64,000 nt of DNA. It comes from Balamuthia mandrillaris. Taxonomy: Eukaryota; Discosea; Longamoebia; Balamuthiidae. Under the pieces are notes generated by a model that saw only the letters and a program-made list of their open reading frames with translations, was not told where the DNA came from and did no database searches. The stretch lies in NCBI GenBank assembly GCA_031835245.1, contig JAVKOQ010000113.1, positions 102,357-166,356 of the forward strand, read 5' to 3'. The position numbers and the translations under genes are program-made. How positions within the stretch are numbered: the stretch's first letter is position 1; each line of letters opens with the position of its first letter. Positions 10,863 through 22,200 of this stretch are shown piece after piece.

Positions 10863-11697
10863 TCAAACATCTCGTTCGTCGTTGCTTTCAATGTCTCTAT
10901 TTTCCCCCATCTTGAACACTAACGCCTGTCTATTGTTCCACAGACATCCTCTTTCGTAAAGCCATCGCAATACGTGCACCTGACCCGCGTAGTCTGCAGC
11001 GACGTCCGCTCGCTTCCACACCTTGCATCGACATCCACCCGCGTCGTTTGGCTCACCAAGATTTCCCTCGGCAGGAAGAAGCAGCTGCAAATAACCTTGC
11101 TCAGCAGCCTCGGCACACACGACATGGCTCCAAGGGCATCCGTTCTGAATGACCCACTGGAGCACCTTCAAGTGGCCGTGCCTGGCTGCCTCCGTGGCGG
11201 TGGAACGGTCCCAAGGGCAGCACGGAGCCACTGCAACACCTCCAAATGGCCTCCGCTGCAAATGGCTTGCGGGCACTCTCCAACGGCAACGCCCTGTTCG
11301 TGGAGCCACTGCAACACCTCCAAGTGTCCTTTCTCAGCTGCGCAAGTGTTCTCACCTTGTGAGCGATAGATAGCAGTCAGGAACGCACATGGTACTTCTT
11401 TTTCTTGAGAGAGCATGCCTCGCCCCAATGGCACATACGTCGTCGCGCATACTTCAAGACGTCCAACCGGCCCTGTTTGGCAGCAGCCACGCAGACCCTC
11501 TCGTCTTTCGGACACCCCTCGGCAAAAGCCCACCGCAGCAGGCCCACGCCGCCGCACGCCAGGTCGATGGAGAGCCGGTGCCGCCGTCCGGCTGGACAAC
11601 AAGCGAACCAACGGCGGCAGGTCCTGGCCGCCACCGCCACCACGTCCTTGGGCAGCTGCTCCAACACATGGCACAACAATTCATCGGGGAGAAGCAT
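10863..11697 (-). pseudogene. Decayed F-box / GCPW-repeat gene
   Basis: ATG 11697 opens directly on an F-box (LLPDELLCHVLEQLPKDVVA, RRWFACCPAG) and one to two repeats. The family signature then moves between frames: HLEVLQWLHEQG...CSGGHLEVLQWLRA in one frame, CPWDRSTATEAARHGHLKVLQW...NGCPWSHVVCAEAAEQG in another. One repeat lacks its GCPW, and the last part (HVLRWLYERGCLWNN) is degenerate before a stop at 10863. At least two frame shifts are needed and no intron explains them. Convergent with, and 17 bp from, the F-box gene on the plus strand. Confidence 0.8.
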
Positions 11698-11726
11698 AGT
11701 GTCCCTCTTTCTTTTTCGTCTCTCTT

Positions 11727-11770
11727 TCTAATCACGTCGACACGGATATTTATGTGTCGACGTGATTAGA
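11727..11770. promoter_or_regulatory. Perfect 17-bp inverted repeat containing GTCGAC
   Basis: Left arm 11727-11743 (TCTAATCACGTCGACAC), 10-base AT-rich loop, right arm 11754-11770 as an exact reverse complement. Lies in the divergent gap between the decayed F-box gene (ATG 11697) and the amidotransferase-ankyrin gene (ATG 11788), 18 bp from the latter. Could be a bidirectional operator-like site or a hairpin; it is not next to a gene end, so a terminator is unlikely. Confidence 0.85.
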
Positions 11771-11787
11771 AACCGCTATTCCTGTCC

Positions 11788-14353
11788 ATGTCGACACGAA
11801 AAGAAGATAGAAAGGAAGAAAGAATAGATTTGGCGAGAAGCGCGCGAATGTCCAAAGCGCCGCCCCTTCACCTGCTTCGTCGGCCTCGCGTGGGGCTGGT
11901 CCTGCGACGCGAGCTCCGAAAGTCACGCGTGATCAACTTTGTGGCCGAGTACCCTTCCCCCATTTCTTTTCTACTTGGCATAGAATTGTTTGTATCTTCA
12001 TCGTCTCACTTTTTCTTTGTTGTTGTTGTTCTTCTTCTCTCCATCTTCTTTCACAACAAAAAAAAGACACCATTTGAAGATGTTGAGTGAAGCGGGAGGT
12101 CTGCCTGTTCTGATCCCTGCGAGTTCAAATGCCACTGACGTGGCTTCCTATCGAGACACTTTGCATGGCTTGCTCATGTTCGAGGGCGATGACGTCAATC
12201 CTTTGGTATTTTATATGGCTTCTTTTGTTGTTGTTGTTGTTGTTCTTGTTCTTCTTCTTTTGCTTCTTCTTCTTCTTCTTCTTCTTCTTCTTCTTGTTCT
12301 TCTTCTTCTTGTTCTTCTTCTTGTTCTTGCTTCTTGTTCTTGCTTCTTCTTCTTGCTTCTTGCTTCTTCTTGCCTTCGTTCTTCTTTTCTTGTTCTGCTG
12401 AACGCGATGTTTTTTCAAACACAGTTTTATAGAAGCGATACGCAAGTATCACACCTCATAAAATCTACATGTGCTACCAAAGACTCTACAGAAATGCGTT
12501 TGTGCAAGTTCGACTCCTCTCTCTCTCTCTCTCTCTCTCACGCTTCTTTTGTTGTTTCTCTTTTCTTTCACTCTCTCTTCTCACAAGCATTCCAAACTCA
12601 ACAGATGGGCTCTTCAAAATAACTATCCAGTGTTGGGCATATGCAGAGGAATGCAGTTGTTAAATGTGGCCTGCAATGGAGCTCTCTATGCAGATGTAAA
12701 GGTAACATGTGTTCTTGTTTGTTTTCTGCTTTATTGTTTTAGCCTGCATCTGTTCAACTTAACGAATTGGTCATGTACAGACAGAGCTGCCTTCAGACAT
12801 TCCTCATGATCGTTGTGACACAGAAGATGCATGGAGACATGCCATTAAGATAGTGCCTGACACACCCCTGCACCGGTGGTACCAGCAGGATACCATTCAT
12901 GTAAATTCTTACCATCACCAAGGTTCGTTCTTTCTCTTCCCTTCCCTTCTCCCTTCTCTCGCCTCCAGTGCATCTCGTTTCTTCTCTTTGCTCTATCTCT
13001 TCTCCATTGATCTCTTCGCTTGTTCTTGTTTTCTTTCCAACAAAAGTTAAATGATGAACATCGTGTCATTTTAGGTATACGTGTATTAGCAAAACGATTC
13101 AAGCCAATGGCATTTAGCGAGGATGGCTTGATAGAAGCGTATTACGATCCAGTAAGCCCTTTCACGGTAGGTCTACAGTTCCATCCTGAAAGACTACTCC
13201 CCAATGAGCATTTGGAAGGTAACATTGCTGTATTTCGTGACTTCGTGTCGGTACGTTTGTTTGTTTTTTTTTTTCCTTATTCCTTTTCAGTATTACTAAT
13301 AATACTATCGTTTCGGTTGAGAAGGCATGCCGACAAAGAATGATTGAAGATAGCAAGAATGCAAAAGCGGACAGTACTGATAATAGACCTATTCAACAAT
13401 CAGGTATCTTCTCTTCTTTTCTTGCGCTCTAGTGCTCCATTCCTCCCCCTTTCTCTATTTTTTATTTTCGTCGTTGTGCTTTTCTTTCTTCTTTCTTTTA
13501 GTTCTTATCTATTATTCGTTCTAACATACTACCTTCTGCTAAACAATCTTCAGAAGACCTTCATGCAGCTTTGATGCGTTTATGCTATGCAGCCTCTGCG
13601 GGAGACTTGGGCACAGTGAGATCTCTGTTGGAAAGCGGAACAGTGGATGTTAACGCTTGTGACTATGATCAACGAACTCCTCTCCATCTGGCTGCCTCTG
13701 AAGGACAACTTGATGTGGTTCAATATTTATTATCCAAAGGTTAGACTTGATTGTTTACAACTTACAACCTTAAACAACAGACGCTAACACCTTCCTTTTG
13801 TCTGCTCTCTTTATTTCGCCCTCGTTCTCTCGTTCTCTCTTCTTTCCATTTACAGGTGCAACCGTTCACACGATGGACCGGTGGGGCAATTCCCCTCTTG
13901 ATGACTCTGTTCGCCACAAGAACGACCGCACCGCCGAACTCCTCAAGCAACACGGCGCCAAGCTTCACACAGGCGAGTCCTACGTGAGCGCCCTCTGCAC
14001 GGCGGCCTGCGTGGGCGAATTGGAGGAGCTCCAGCGGTTGGTCCACTATGGAGCTGATGTGAACAAAGGAGATTATGACAGCAGGACACCACTTCATTTG
14101 GCCGCTGCGGAGGGCCATTTGGAATGTGTAAAGTTTCTGGTTTGTATTTTGTTTTTATCTCCTTTTTCTTGTTACTATTAGCTTCCAATTTTCTATCTTT
14201 TTTTCTTCTTTCTTTTCTGGCTTCTCACTTTTGCTCGTCCAGTTGAGCGTTGGAGCGAGAACGGACGTCGAAGATCGTTGGGGAGAGACGCCGCTCATGG
14301 AAGCTGCTCGCAAGAACCATAAATCCGTTCTTCGGGTGTTAGTCACCAACTAA
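11788..14353 (+). CDS. Class I glutamine amidotransferase (peptidase C26-like) fused to ankyrin repeats
   Basis: Ten exons (11788-11948, 12067-12205, 12425-12507, 12605-12701, 12781-12922, 13075-13250, 13325-13403, 13554-13739, 13856-14139, 14243-14353), 485 aa; in-frame ATG 11848 would give 465. Residues ~35-275 match gamma-glutamyl hydrolase-type amidotransferases (PuuD/peptidase C26): LMFEGDDVNP, nucleophile elbow YPVLGICRGMQLLNVA with the catalytic Cys, HVNSYHHQG, and LQFHPERL with the catalytic His and Glu. All three catalytic residues are present. Residues ~293-480 are about five ankyrin repeats (DYDQRTPLHLAASEGQLDVV, DYDSRTPLHLAAAEGHLECV). Substrate unknown; the ankyrins probably dock or oligomerise the enzyme (inference). 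Intron 2 holds a TTC/TTG repeat. Confidence 0.88.
12222..12395 (+). repeat. Intronic (TTC/TTG)n repeat
   Basis: Imperfect TTC triplet run with TTG interruptions in intron 2 of the amidotransferase-ankyrin gene. Confidence 0.9.
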
Positions 14354-15148
14354 TACAAACAACTATGTGCAAATTCCTCGCTTGGTGTATTGTATTCTTT
14401 TTTGTGTTTTATAGACAGACCCAACTTTTCTTCATCGCTTTTGTCCTCCTCATTGACTCTTCAACAAACAGCACAACAACCACAACCTCATCAACTTGCC
14501 TTTTATTATTTTTCTTTTTCAGGTGAAAAGCCAGGGTGAGGTGAAGCAAACACTCCTCCTCAAGATGCAGCGCCAACATCAACGAAGGTCCCAAAGGAAG
14601 TTGGATCCTGAGATTTGGTGGCTGGATGCAGGGCCAAACGGTCTGGCGTTGGGAATGCTGCCTTTTGTAACCTGATGTTGTCGAGTCTCGCGAGGACCGC
14701 TTTTACTTCCTGATGCCTTATCTCTTTAACGCGTCTTTCTTTTCATTTTTCTTTTCCGCTGCAACAGTTCCCGAAGATCGTTTCGCACGTTGAAGATACG
14801 TAGGGAGGGTGAGGCGTCAGGTTTGCCTGGACTCGGGGGTATCCACAAGACACCCGGACGTTAGCCGCACTCATAATTGATCAATTTGCCCATAAAAAGG
14901 ATGTCGACAGTAATGTGGAACGCTTTAAAAGGAAATGGTTTGACAAAAAAGGATCAATTTCCGGTAATGATTTTGACTTTCTTATAGCGCCAATTTTTTT
15001 TTTTTTCCCTTGAGGACCCGACCTTGGGGCCTTATTCGTTCAAACGCTCACAAGAAACAAGAACCAACCCGGTGAAAACAACCACGGCACGCTTGTTCGA
15101 AACACTCTTGTACTCTTCTTAGCGCATGCACGCATAAACAAAAAAAAA
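14354..15148 (+). other. Intergenic region with a possible alternative last exon
   Basis: 14523-14675 is an open frame preceded by a strong polypyrimidine tract and CAG (14500-14522). It would splice in phase from a GT at 14336 inside the last exon of the upstream gene. The rest (14676-15148) has one GTCGAC at 14903-14908 and no supported gene. Confidence 0.4.
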
Positions 15149-17003
15149 ATGTGTGCTCGAAAGAAACTTTTGACAACCAAAACGGACAAACTCAAGAGCA
15201 AAAAATGTTCTTCTTCCAAGCAGCACCCACAGAAACAGGAGCCAGGCTCTTCGCTCAAACTCTCCCTTCCAAAGTTGGTCTCCTTCTCCTCCTCTCCTGA
15301 GCTCTCGTTCTACTTGCAAAGCCTCTCCCCGCGCGAGCGTGCCCTCTTCTTGGACAGCCTCCTCGACATGAACGAGCAAACGGCTGTGGCCACTTTGGAG
15401 CGACACAGAGCGTACGCCCAGCTGATCAAGGAGAGCCCGGGGCTCGGAACGCTGAGCCTGTTGACGGAGGAGTGCTTGGCACGTATATTGAGGCACCTCT
15501 CCACCGCTGAGCTGTGTCGGTTCGCGCTTGTCTCGTCGGACGCTCGTCGTTTGGCTGGTAAGTGAACACAAGCACTCCCACGTAGTCTTTTTTGTTTTTA
15601 TTCACCAGTTTGTTATTTTTAGTGGAACCTTCGCTGTGGAAACGGTTGATAGCGAAGCGGTGGGGTCGTGACGCGCTTACACTCTACAAAACTGTTGGCC
15701 TTCCGGACCGAGCTACTTGGAAAGACGTATATGCTTCCAAAGGTACCTTTCTTATTCTTTTTTCTTTATATATTTCGTTGTTGTCGTTTTCTCTCATACT
15801 TAACATCCCTTTTAGACCTTGCAGACAGAGAACGAATCATCCGTTTAGCCATTTCCTTCTTCTCCTCCGCCGACCAAATCCACTTCAATCTCAACCTCCA
15901 AACCGACGCTCAAACCGACAAACAAAACGATTCCTCCTTCACAAAGTTCATTCCTCCCCACAAGCTCCTCAACGCTCGTCGCAAGTGCAGAGACTTTCTG
16001 CCTCCCTCCGAGCGGGTCGTGCTCCTCCAGGACCTCACCCTCTTCGGCTCCGCCAAGAGCAGTAAGCTTTTCGGACTGCAGGGCATCTATTTCGCCAACG
16101 TGGACAACCACGGCTCTGGCTTTGTCAGCTGGAAGAGCCTGATGGAGAGGCAGTGGGCGGGCTCCGGGTGTTCGGTCATTGAAAGGAGCGTGTATGATGG
16201 TTTGAAAGAGGCGTTTCTGAAGCATTACCAACATGGTTTGTTTCTTCTCTCTCCTGTTTTTTTGTTTTAAAATGTGTTTTTACTGATAAGAGGCTTTTAT
16301 CGAACGTTATAGTGCAATGGTTGGAAGCAACACCGCTTAAAAAACAAGACCCGGAAATAGTGAACAATTACAAAACGCAACAACAACGGCTGGACCTCAT
16401 CCTGACGGCAGTGCTGCAGGGCTTTCCTTCTCCAAACTTTTACTGCATGCCCAACATTCCACCAAAGAAGCTCAAAGTACGTTGCTTAAAGTTCTACAGT
16501 TCTCCCTTGACTTTGGTTCTTGTTTTGTTCCTTTCTTCTTCTTTGTGTTCCTTTTTTTTTATCTTTCTTATGTTCCGCCAACTCTTTGTTTTCTACAGTC
16601 AGCAACAAAGAACTTTATGCTTCCCAAAGACGAGCAAGTCATTGCTTTGATGAGCAACGACATTCTCGGCTCCATAACGAGCGGCATCATATTTGGCGTT
16701 GCAGGACTGTACTGGCTCAACAAGGACTATCACAGTATGCCTGGCCTCTACTTCATGACCTACGAGATGCTGAGCAAGCAGTCCTTCCCTTTCGCCGTCT
16801 ACAACACCATCGACGTGACCATAGGGCATGGCTTCGTTGCCATCCATCTCAAGCAGAACCGAAAGAGGCTGTTGAAGATTTTGACCTTTCTCAGAGATGA
16901 GTTCAGGAAGGAGCGAGAGAAAGCAGCTGCAGAGGCGAAAGAAGCAACCAGCGAGGCAAAGAATGCAAACCAGAAACAAGAAGAGGAGGAGGCCGCAAAC
17001 TGA
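15149..17003 (+). CDS. F-box protein of unknown substrate
   Basis: Five exons (15149-15557, 15623-15742, 15816-16235, 16313-16476, 16599-17003), 505 aa. A basic N-terminus precedes an F-box at ~110-150 (SLLTEECLARILRHLSTAEL, then RFALVSSDARRLA, SLWKRLIAKRWG). The C-terminal ~330 residues form a globular region (GLQGIYFANVDNHGSGFVSW; ITSGIIFGVAGLYWLNKDYH) that I do not recognise, ending in a charged Ala/Glu/Lys helix. Likely an SCF adaptor whose substrate domain is lineage-specific. Confidence 0.75.
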
Positions 17004-17833
17004 GCAAGAAGAGGATCCTTTCTGTTATTTATTTATTTTTATTGTATTTAATTATTATTATTTAAACCGAAGAAAGTTTTTGCTTTATCCTCCGCGTAAG
17101 AGCAACATGCAACAGCAACAAACCCCAAGCTACGTCGCTCCACCTCTAGGGTACCTCCCACGCCGTGCTCCGGATGAAAGAAACCAGCATAACACATAGC
17201 AGAACACCACCACTCACCAGGCGACAACGCGAAACGCTAGGTATATGCTGCAACTCGTAGAGGACGGAGACCACCCCATGAGAGACGCCGCGACCGAAGA
17301 GCAAAAGTGAAGAAACAACAAAACCAACCGTTTCCTAACAAAAAAATTTCAAGACTTGTATCTCTCTGCTGCATGTATGTTTTCTTGTTTTATTTGATTG
17401 AGGAAAGTAACTGAACCCACTTTCTTGCTTTTCCTCCAGCCGTCACCGATAAGGAATACTCCGCGCGGGACATACAATACAGAGCCGGCAAGGGTGTTTG
17501 TACAATGGAGACGATTGCACGAAGAGAAACACCCTTGGAAAGGGTGGGCTGATACCAACGGCGTGCAAAGCATTGAGCTTTACGATTGCACCTCACAAAA
17601 TGGCGGCAATCACTGAAAAGAAACGGCAAGGGAAACAAGGACAGCAAACAAGTCCCTGCGCTTCTCTGCCACTTTTTAGCGGGAAAACTCGCCAGTTTTT
17701 ATTTTTCTTCAGAGAAGAATGAAAGAAGAAGTAGAAGCAAGCATGAAGAGGAGAAGAAGCCCTTAGGGGGTCACCTCTTTTCATTTTTTCGATTATTGAG
17801 AAAAGCACAAACGAATAGACTTGCTTGTGTTGG
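17004..17833 (+). other. 830-bp intergenic region
   Basis: Upstream of the F-box/GCPW gene. Carries copy B of the 77-bp block (17614-17690) and a short Gln-rich ORF at 17107-17199 with no support. Otherwise nothing recognisable. Confidence 0.5.
17614..17690 (+). repeat. Copy B of a ~77-bp dispersed non-coding block
   Basis: Partner of 3988-4064, same orientation and length, differing by scattered substitutions. Lies ~145 bp upstream of ATG 17834. Confidence 0.8.
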
Positions 17834-18844
17834 ATGAACTTCCTTCTTCCCGACGAATTGTTGTGCCTCGTGTTGGGCTATCTGGGTAACGGCAGGATAG
17901 CGCTGGCCGCGAGGACTTGCCGTCGCTGGTTTGCCTGCTGTCCTCCCGCCCTCCGCCACAAGCTTTCCACGGACGCGGCGTGCAGCAGTTTGACCATGTT
18001 GAGGTGGGCCTTGGCCAACGGCTACTCCATGGACGAGACTACATGCGCCAAAGCTGCCCGACAAGGTCGATTGGAAGTGTTGCGGTGGGCCAGAAAGAAA
18101 GGCTGCCCTTGGAGCACGAAAACCTGCCGAGCAGCCGCTGCGGGAGGTCAGTTGGAGGTGCTGAAGTGGCTTCAACGTAAGGGATGCCCTTGGGATGCTG
18201 TGGCCTGCGCAGAGGCAGCTGGCAGAGGGAATTTGGAGCTGCTGAAATGGCTGCGAGGGCAAGGATGCCCTTGGGATGATTGGACTTGTCAATGGGCGGC
18301 ACGCAACGGCCGTTTGGAGGTGTTGCGGTGGGTGGTGCCGAACGGATGCCCTGGGGTGGGTCTCATCTGCGACGAGGCGGCCCTCAACGGACACTTGGAG
18401 GTGCTCCAGTGGGCTCAGAAAACTGGGCTTGATCTCGGGGAGGATGCCTGCACCTTTGCATCCATCAAAGGGCACATGGAAGTGCTGCAGTGGCTTTGGG
18501 CGCAAGGCTGCCCTTGGGACTCCTACATTTGCGCCTTTGCTGCCGGGAGAGGCAACTTGGACCTGCTTAAATGGGTCAGAGAACGAGGGTGCCCTTGGGA
18601 TCATCGCACATGCAGCTTTGCCGCCAGCAAAGGGTATTGGGAGGTATTGAAGTGGGCTCGAGAGCAAGGCTGCCCTTGGGACGAAAGCACGTGTGCCTGT
18701 GCAGCGGCGAGAGGCGACTTGGCAATGTTGAAATGGCTGCGAGACCAAGGATGCCGTTGGAGCCAAACAACCTGTTCATACGCGATTCAGCATGGCCATC
18801 AAGAAGTGTTGAAGTGGGCACAGGAGCATGGATGCCCTTCGTGA
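17834..18844 (+). CDS. F-box protein with GCPW ankyrin-like repeats, intact
   Basis: Single exon, 336 aa from ATG 17834. The F-box (LLPDELLCLVLGYLGNGRIA, RRWFACCP) is followed by about ten ~26-residue repeats (e.g. WLQRKGCPWDAVACAEAAGR, then GNLELLK) running to the C-terminus. This is the only undamaged member of the family in the window. The combination is common in Acanthamoeba and in pandoravirus-type giant viruses (established knowledge), so exchange with viruses is possible. Probably a substrate adaptor of an SCF ligase. Confidence 0.88.
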   Translation: MNFLLPDELLCLVLGYLGNGRIALAARTCRRWFACCPPALRHKLSTDAACSSLTMLRWALANGYSMDETTCAKAARQGRLEVLRWARKKGCPWSTKTCRAAAAGGQLEVLKWLQRKGCPWDAVACAEAAGRGNLELLKWLRGQGCPWDDWTCQWAARNGRLEVLRWVVPNGCPGVGLICDEAALNGHLEVLQWAQKTGLDLGEDACTFASIKGHMEVLQWLWAQGCPWDSYICAFAAGRGNLDLLKWVRERGCPWDHRTCSFAASKGYWEVLKWAREQGCPWDESTCACAAARGDLAMLKWLRDQGCRWSQTTCSYAIQHGHQEVLKWAQEHGCPS

Positions 18845-18887
18845 GCTTTGTTGCTCTGTGTGTACATACTACATACAAAGAAAAAAA

Positions 18888-19085
18888 ATGGAGGATTTTT
18901 TACAATTCCTTCGCACCACCAACAACCCGACCAACACCACCACCATTGGCCACCGGCGGTCACTTGCGACCACCGAGTCATCATTGTCGTCATCATCATC
19001 GTCCTCTGCAGCCACCCCGCTGCCATCATCTGCCGGTCTTCATCCAGCACGTAATGCGTCGTCTGTGCGGAAGAGGTTCGATTGA
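18888..19085 (+). CDS. Possible small Ser/Thr-rich protein
   Basis: 65-aa open frame with ATG preceded by an A-run like other starts here; Thr/Asn- then Ser-rich, no domain. It sits in the 385-bp gap before the kinase. It could be an untranslated leader or chance. The rest of the gap holds the CCAAT-A-tract motif (19099-19117) and GTCGAC (19133-19138). Confidence 0.25.
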   Translation: MEDFLQFLRTTNNPTNTTTIGHRRSLATTESSLSSSSSSSAATPLPSSAGLHPARNASSVRKRFD

Positions 19086-19098
19086 TCGTGTGGAATCT

Positions 19099-19138
19099 CA
19101 CCAATCAAAAATCAAAATTTCAATATTTGATCGTCGAC
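19099..19138 (+). promoter_or_regulatory. CCAAT-box/A-tract motif plus GTCGAC upstream of the kinase
   Basis: 19099-19117 reads CACCAATCAAAAATCAAAA and is repeated exactly, in the opposite genomic orientation but the same gene-relative orientation, at 31538-31520 upstream of an oxidase gene. A GTCGAC follows at 19133-19138, 92 bp before ATG 19230. Confidence 0.55.
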
Positions 19139-19229
19139 AAAATTTCTTTGAACTCAGACTTACGTCAAATCCTGCACAAAATCTGCAAATAATCAGCACA
19201 TCCTTGGTAGCGAAACAACAAGTAAACAG

Positions 19230-22200
19230 ATGGAGGAAGAGGTGTTGGGCACCTACGTTGACGCCGGCTTGGAGCATGAGCTTGCTTCTCCGGAGCATCA
19301 CCTCCAAGGAGGAGGAGGAGAAGCATCCACCGAAGAAACTTATTCTTCCTCTTCTTCTTCTATGATTGGAACCTACGTGCAAGATTCTGAATTGTCGTTC
19401 TTGGAGACGAAAGAAGACGGGGCGGAGGAGGACGAGGACGACACGACGGAGGAGGACGAGTCAGAGTCTGAAGCGGGGGATGAAGGACAAGAGTACTTGG
19501 AGATCGAGGAGGGAGCTATTGCAGCGAGCCAGCAGTTGCACCAACAACGGCGCATCGCTTCAAAGGCATCTTCGTCTTCTCATCAAGTGGAGTCGTGGAA
19601 CATTGACTTTGAGGACATTAAACTGCACGCCGTTTTGGGGTTCGCTCTTTTTGTTCTTTTGTGCTGTGCTCTCTCGCTCTCACTCTCTCTCTTCCTCTTC
19701 TTCTCTCTCTCTCTTGGGCTTACTGTTTCGCGTTTCGCTGCCTTTTGTACTTTTGTCATTTCTCGTCTTTCTCTGCTCTATTGCGTTCCTTTCATCGCTT
19801 CTCTACTTTCTCTTTCGTCGTTTCTCTTTCTCTTTCTCTTTCTCTTTCATCGTTTCTCTTTCTCTTTCTCTTTCGTCGTTTCTCTTTCTCTTTCTCTTTC
19901 TCTTTCGTCGTTTCTCTTTCTCTTTCTCTTTCGTCGTTTCTCTTTCTCTTTCTCTTTCTCTTTCTCTTTCTCTTTCTCTTTCGTCGTTTCTCTTTCTCTT
20001 TCTCTTTCTCTTTCTCTTTCTCTTTCTCTTTCTCTTTCTCTTTCTCTTTCTCTTTCTCTTTCTCTTTCTCTTCTTCCTTTCGTTCTAATCTCAAGTTTCT
20101 TTCTCGCATTTTTGGTGAAACACATCAGGAAAGGAGCATTTGGAAAAGTTTACAAAGGAACGCTATGGAAAACGGTTTGGCTGCTCCTCCTTTCTGTTGT
20201 GGTGTTCCCTATTTCTTATTTGTCCACCTTTGCTCTTGCTTCTTTCCGTTACTCTTTTCTTGTTTTTATTCTCATGTTGCTTTCCAAAAGGCAGTTGCTG
20301 TGAAGATGTTGCATCAGCAACATATGGGTCCAACTGCTTCAGAAGACTTTAAACGCGAAATCGACATTCTGACGTTCGTACCTCTTTCGCTCTCTCTCTC
20401 TCTCTCTCCATTTGCTTACTTTCTCTTCTAATACAATGAACCAAAGTAAACTACGACATCCGAATTGGTAAGCAAACAAAAAACAAGAAACTAGTGGGCG
20501 TTGTAACTCTTATCATTTCTTACCTACATCCGTGCCTCTTCTCTCTCTTCTGCAGTGTTTTATTTTTAGGAGCCTGTACTGAGAAAGAGTTGTGTCTTGG
20601 TACCTCTCTATTCGCTTTTCTGCTTTGTTTAAATCATTTTGTGCCTTCTTCTGTATGCTTGTTACTACTTCCTTCTCCTGCGCCAGCCTAACGTTATGTA
20701 TTAAGTAATGGAATACATGGCATTGGGAAGTTTGCAACGACTGTTAGAGAAAGACTCTAAATCACTCGCCAGGGAACGCATTATCAGCATAGCGTTGGAC
20801 ATCGCTCAGGGCATGAACTATCTTCATTCAAGAAAACCACCCATTGTTCATCGGTTCGCTTTATCTCTTTTCCAACTTCTCCCGACGCTTTTTTGTCTCT
20901 CCTTCTCTCTCTCTCTCTCTCAATCTCTCTCTTTCTCTCTCTCTGTCTCTGTCATTCTCTTTTATTCCTTGTCTTAAACATTTCTATTTTCCTTTTTAAA
21001 AAAGAGACTTGAAGAGTGGCAACATTTTAGTGAATGCCAATTGGACAGCCAAAGTCGCTGACTTTGGTATATTTGTTACATTCTCTCATTTCTTTGTTTC
21101 ATTCTTCTGACGACTACACTCTTGTTTATTAAAAAGGTTTATCTATCCTCCTGGAGAAAGAGAAAAAGAGATCGTCTTCTTTCTGTACGTCGTTGCAGTG
21201 GAGAGCTCCTGAAGCTACAGTCAATTCTAACAATCCCAAAGAGGACGTATTTAGTTATGGCATTCTGCTTTGGGTATCTACTTTTCTTTCCATTTTCTTC
21301 CCTTTGAACCAACCACGTTTACTCATTTTTATTTTTATATATATCTGGATGTTATTAAGGAAATTGTAACAAGGTTCTCTCTCTTGCTCTCCATTTCTCT
21401 ATTCCTGTTTATTGTCCTCTTCTCGTTATCTTCTCTGTCTTCTGTTCTTGATTTGTTGACAAGCTTACACGCTTTCTGTTTGTACTACTGTTATATCAGA
21501 AAAACGCCGTACCACAACATGTCGTTGCAAGAAATAGCAAGAGGAGTTCAACAAGGACTTCGACCCTCCATCCCTTCCTACTGTCCACCAAAGTTAAGCC
21601 AACTGATGCGCCGTTGTTGGGACACTGATCCAGCCAAACGTCCTACTTTCGCTGACATCATAAAATATCTCAAAGAAGAGTTTCGTGAGTTTTTGAAGAA
21701 GAAGAACCTTCAAGATAAAGACTTGGTCGAAGGCTCGTTTCTCCTCTCTCGCTCTCCTTTTCCTCTCCTCTTTCTCCCTTTCTGTTTCTGTTTGTCTGAT
21801 TGAAATTCTGGTCATACAACAGTGGTTTCGCTTCAAAAGAAAGCAGCTGATATAAGAAAAACGTTTGAGGAAAGAAGTAACAACCAGTTGTATTTGCCAG
21901 ATAGAAGAAAGCACGTTACCATGCATGCTCGAGTCTCTTGTGCCATGTTGGATTATGGTTAGTATTTATTTCCTTCTTCTTATTTTGTTGTTCTCTTTTC
22001 TTTACCCTCACTCTCTCTCTCATTTTCGCTCTATTCTCTCCCTCTCTCTCATATAGGAAACATGGAATGGGGCAAACGCCTCCTCATGGACACCATCTTC
22101 CCTCTCACCACGCAAGTAACCGACGGCGTCATCTTCCTTCGGGACAACACCATCGGGAAGCTCTACCTCATCACCCTCTACAAAGAGTTAGAGGACATGT

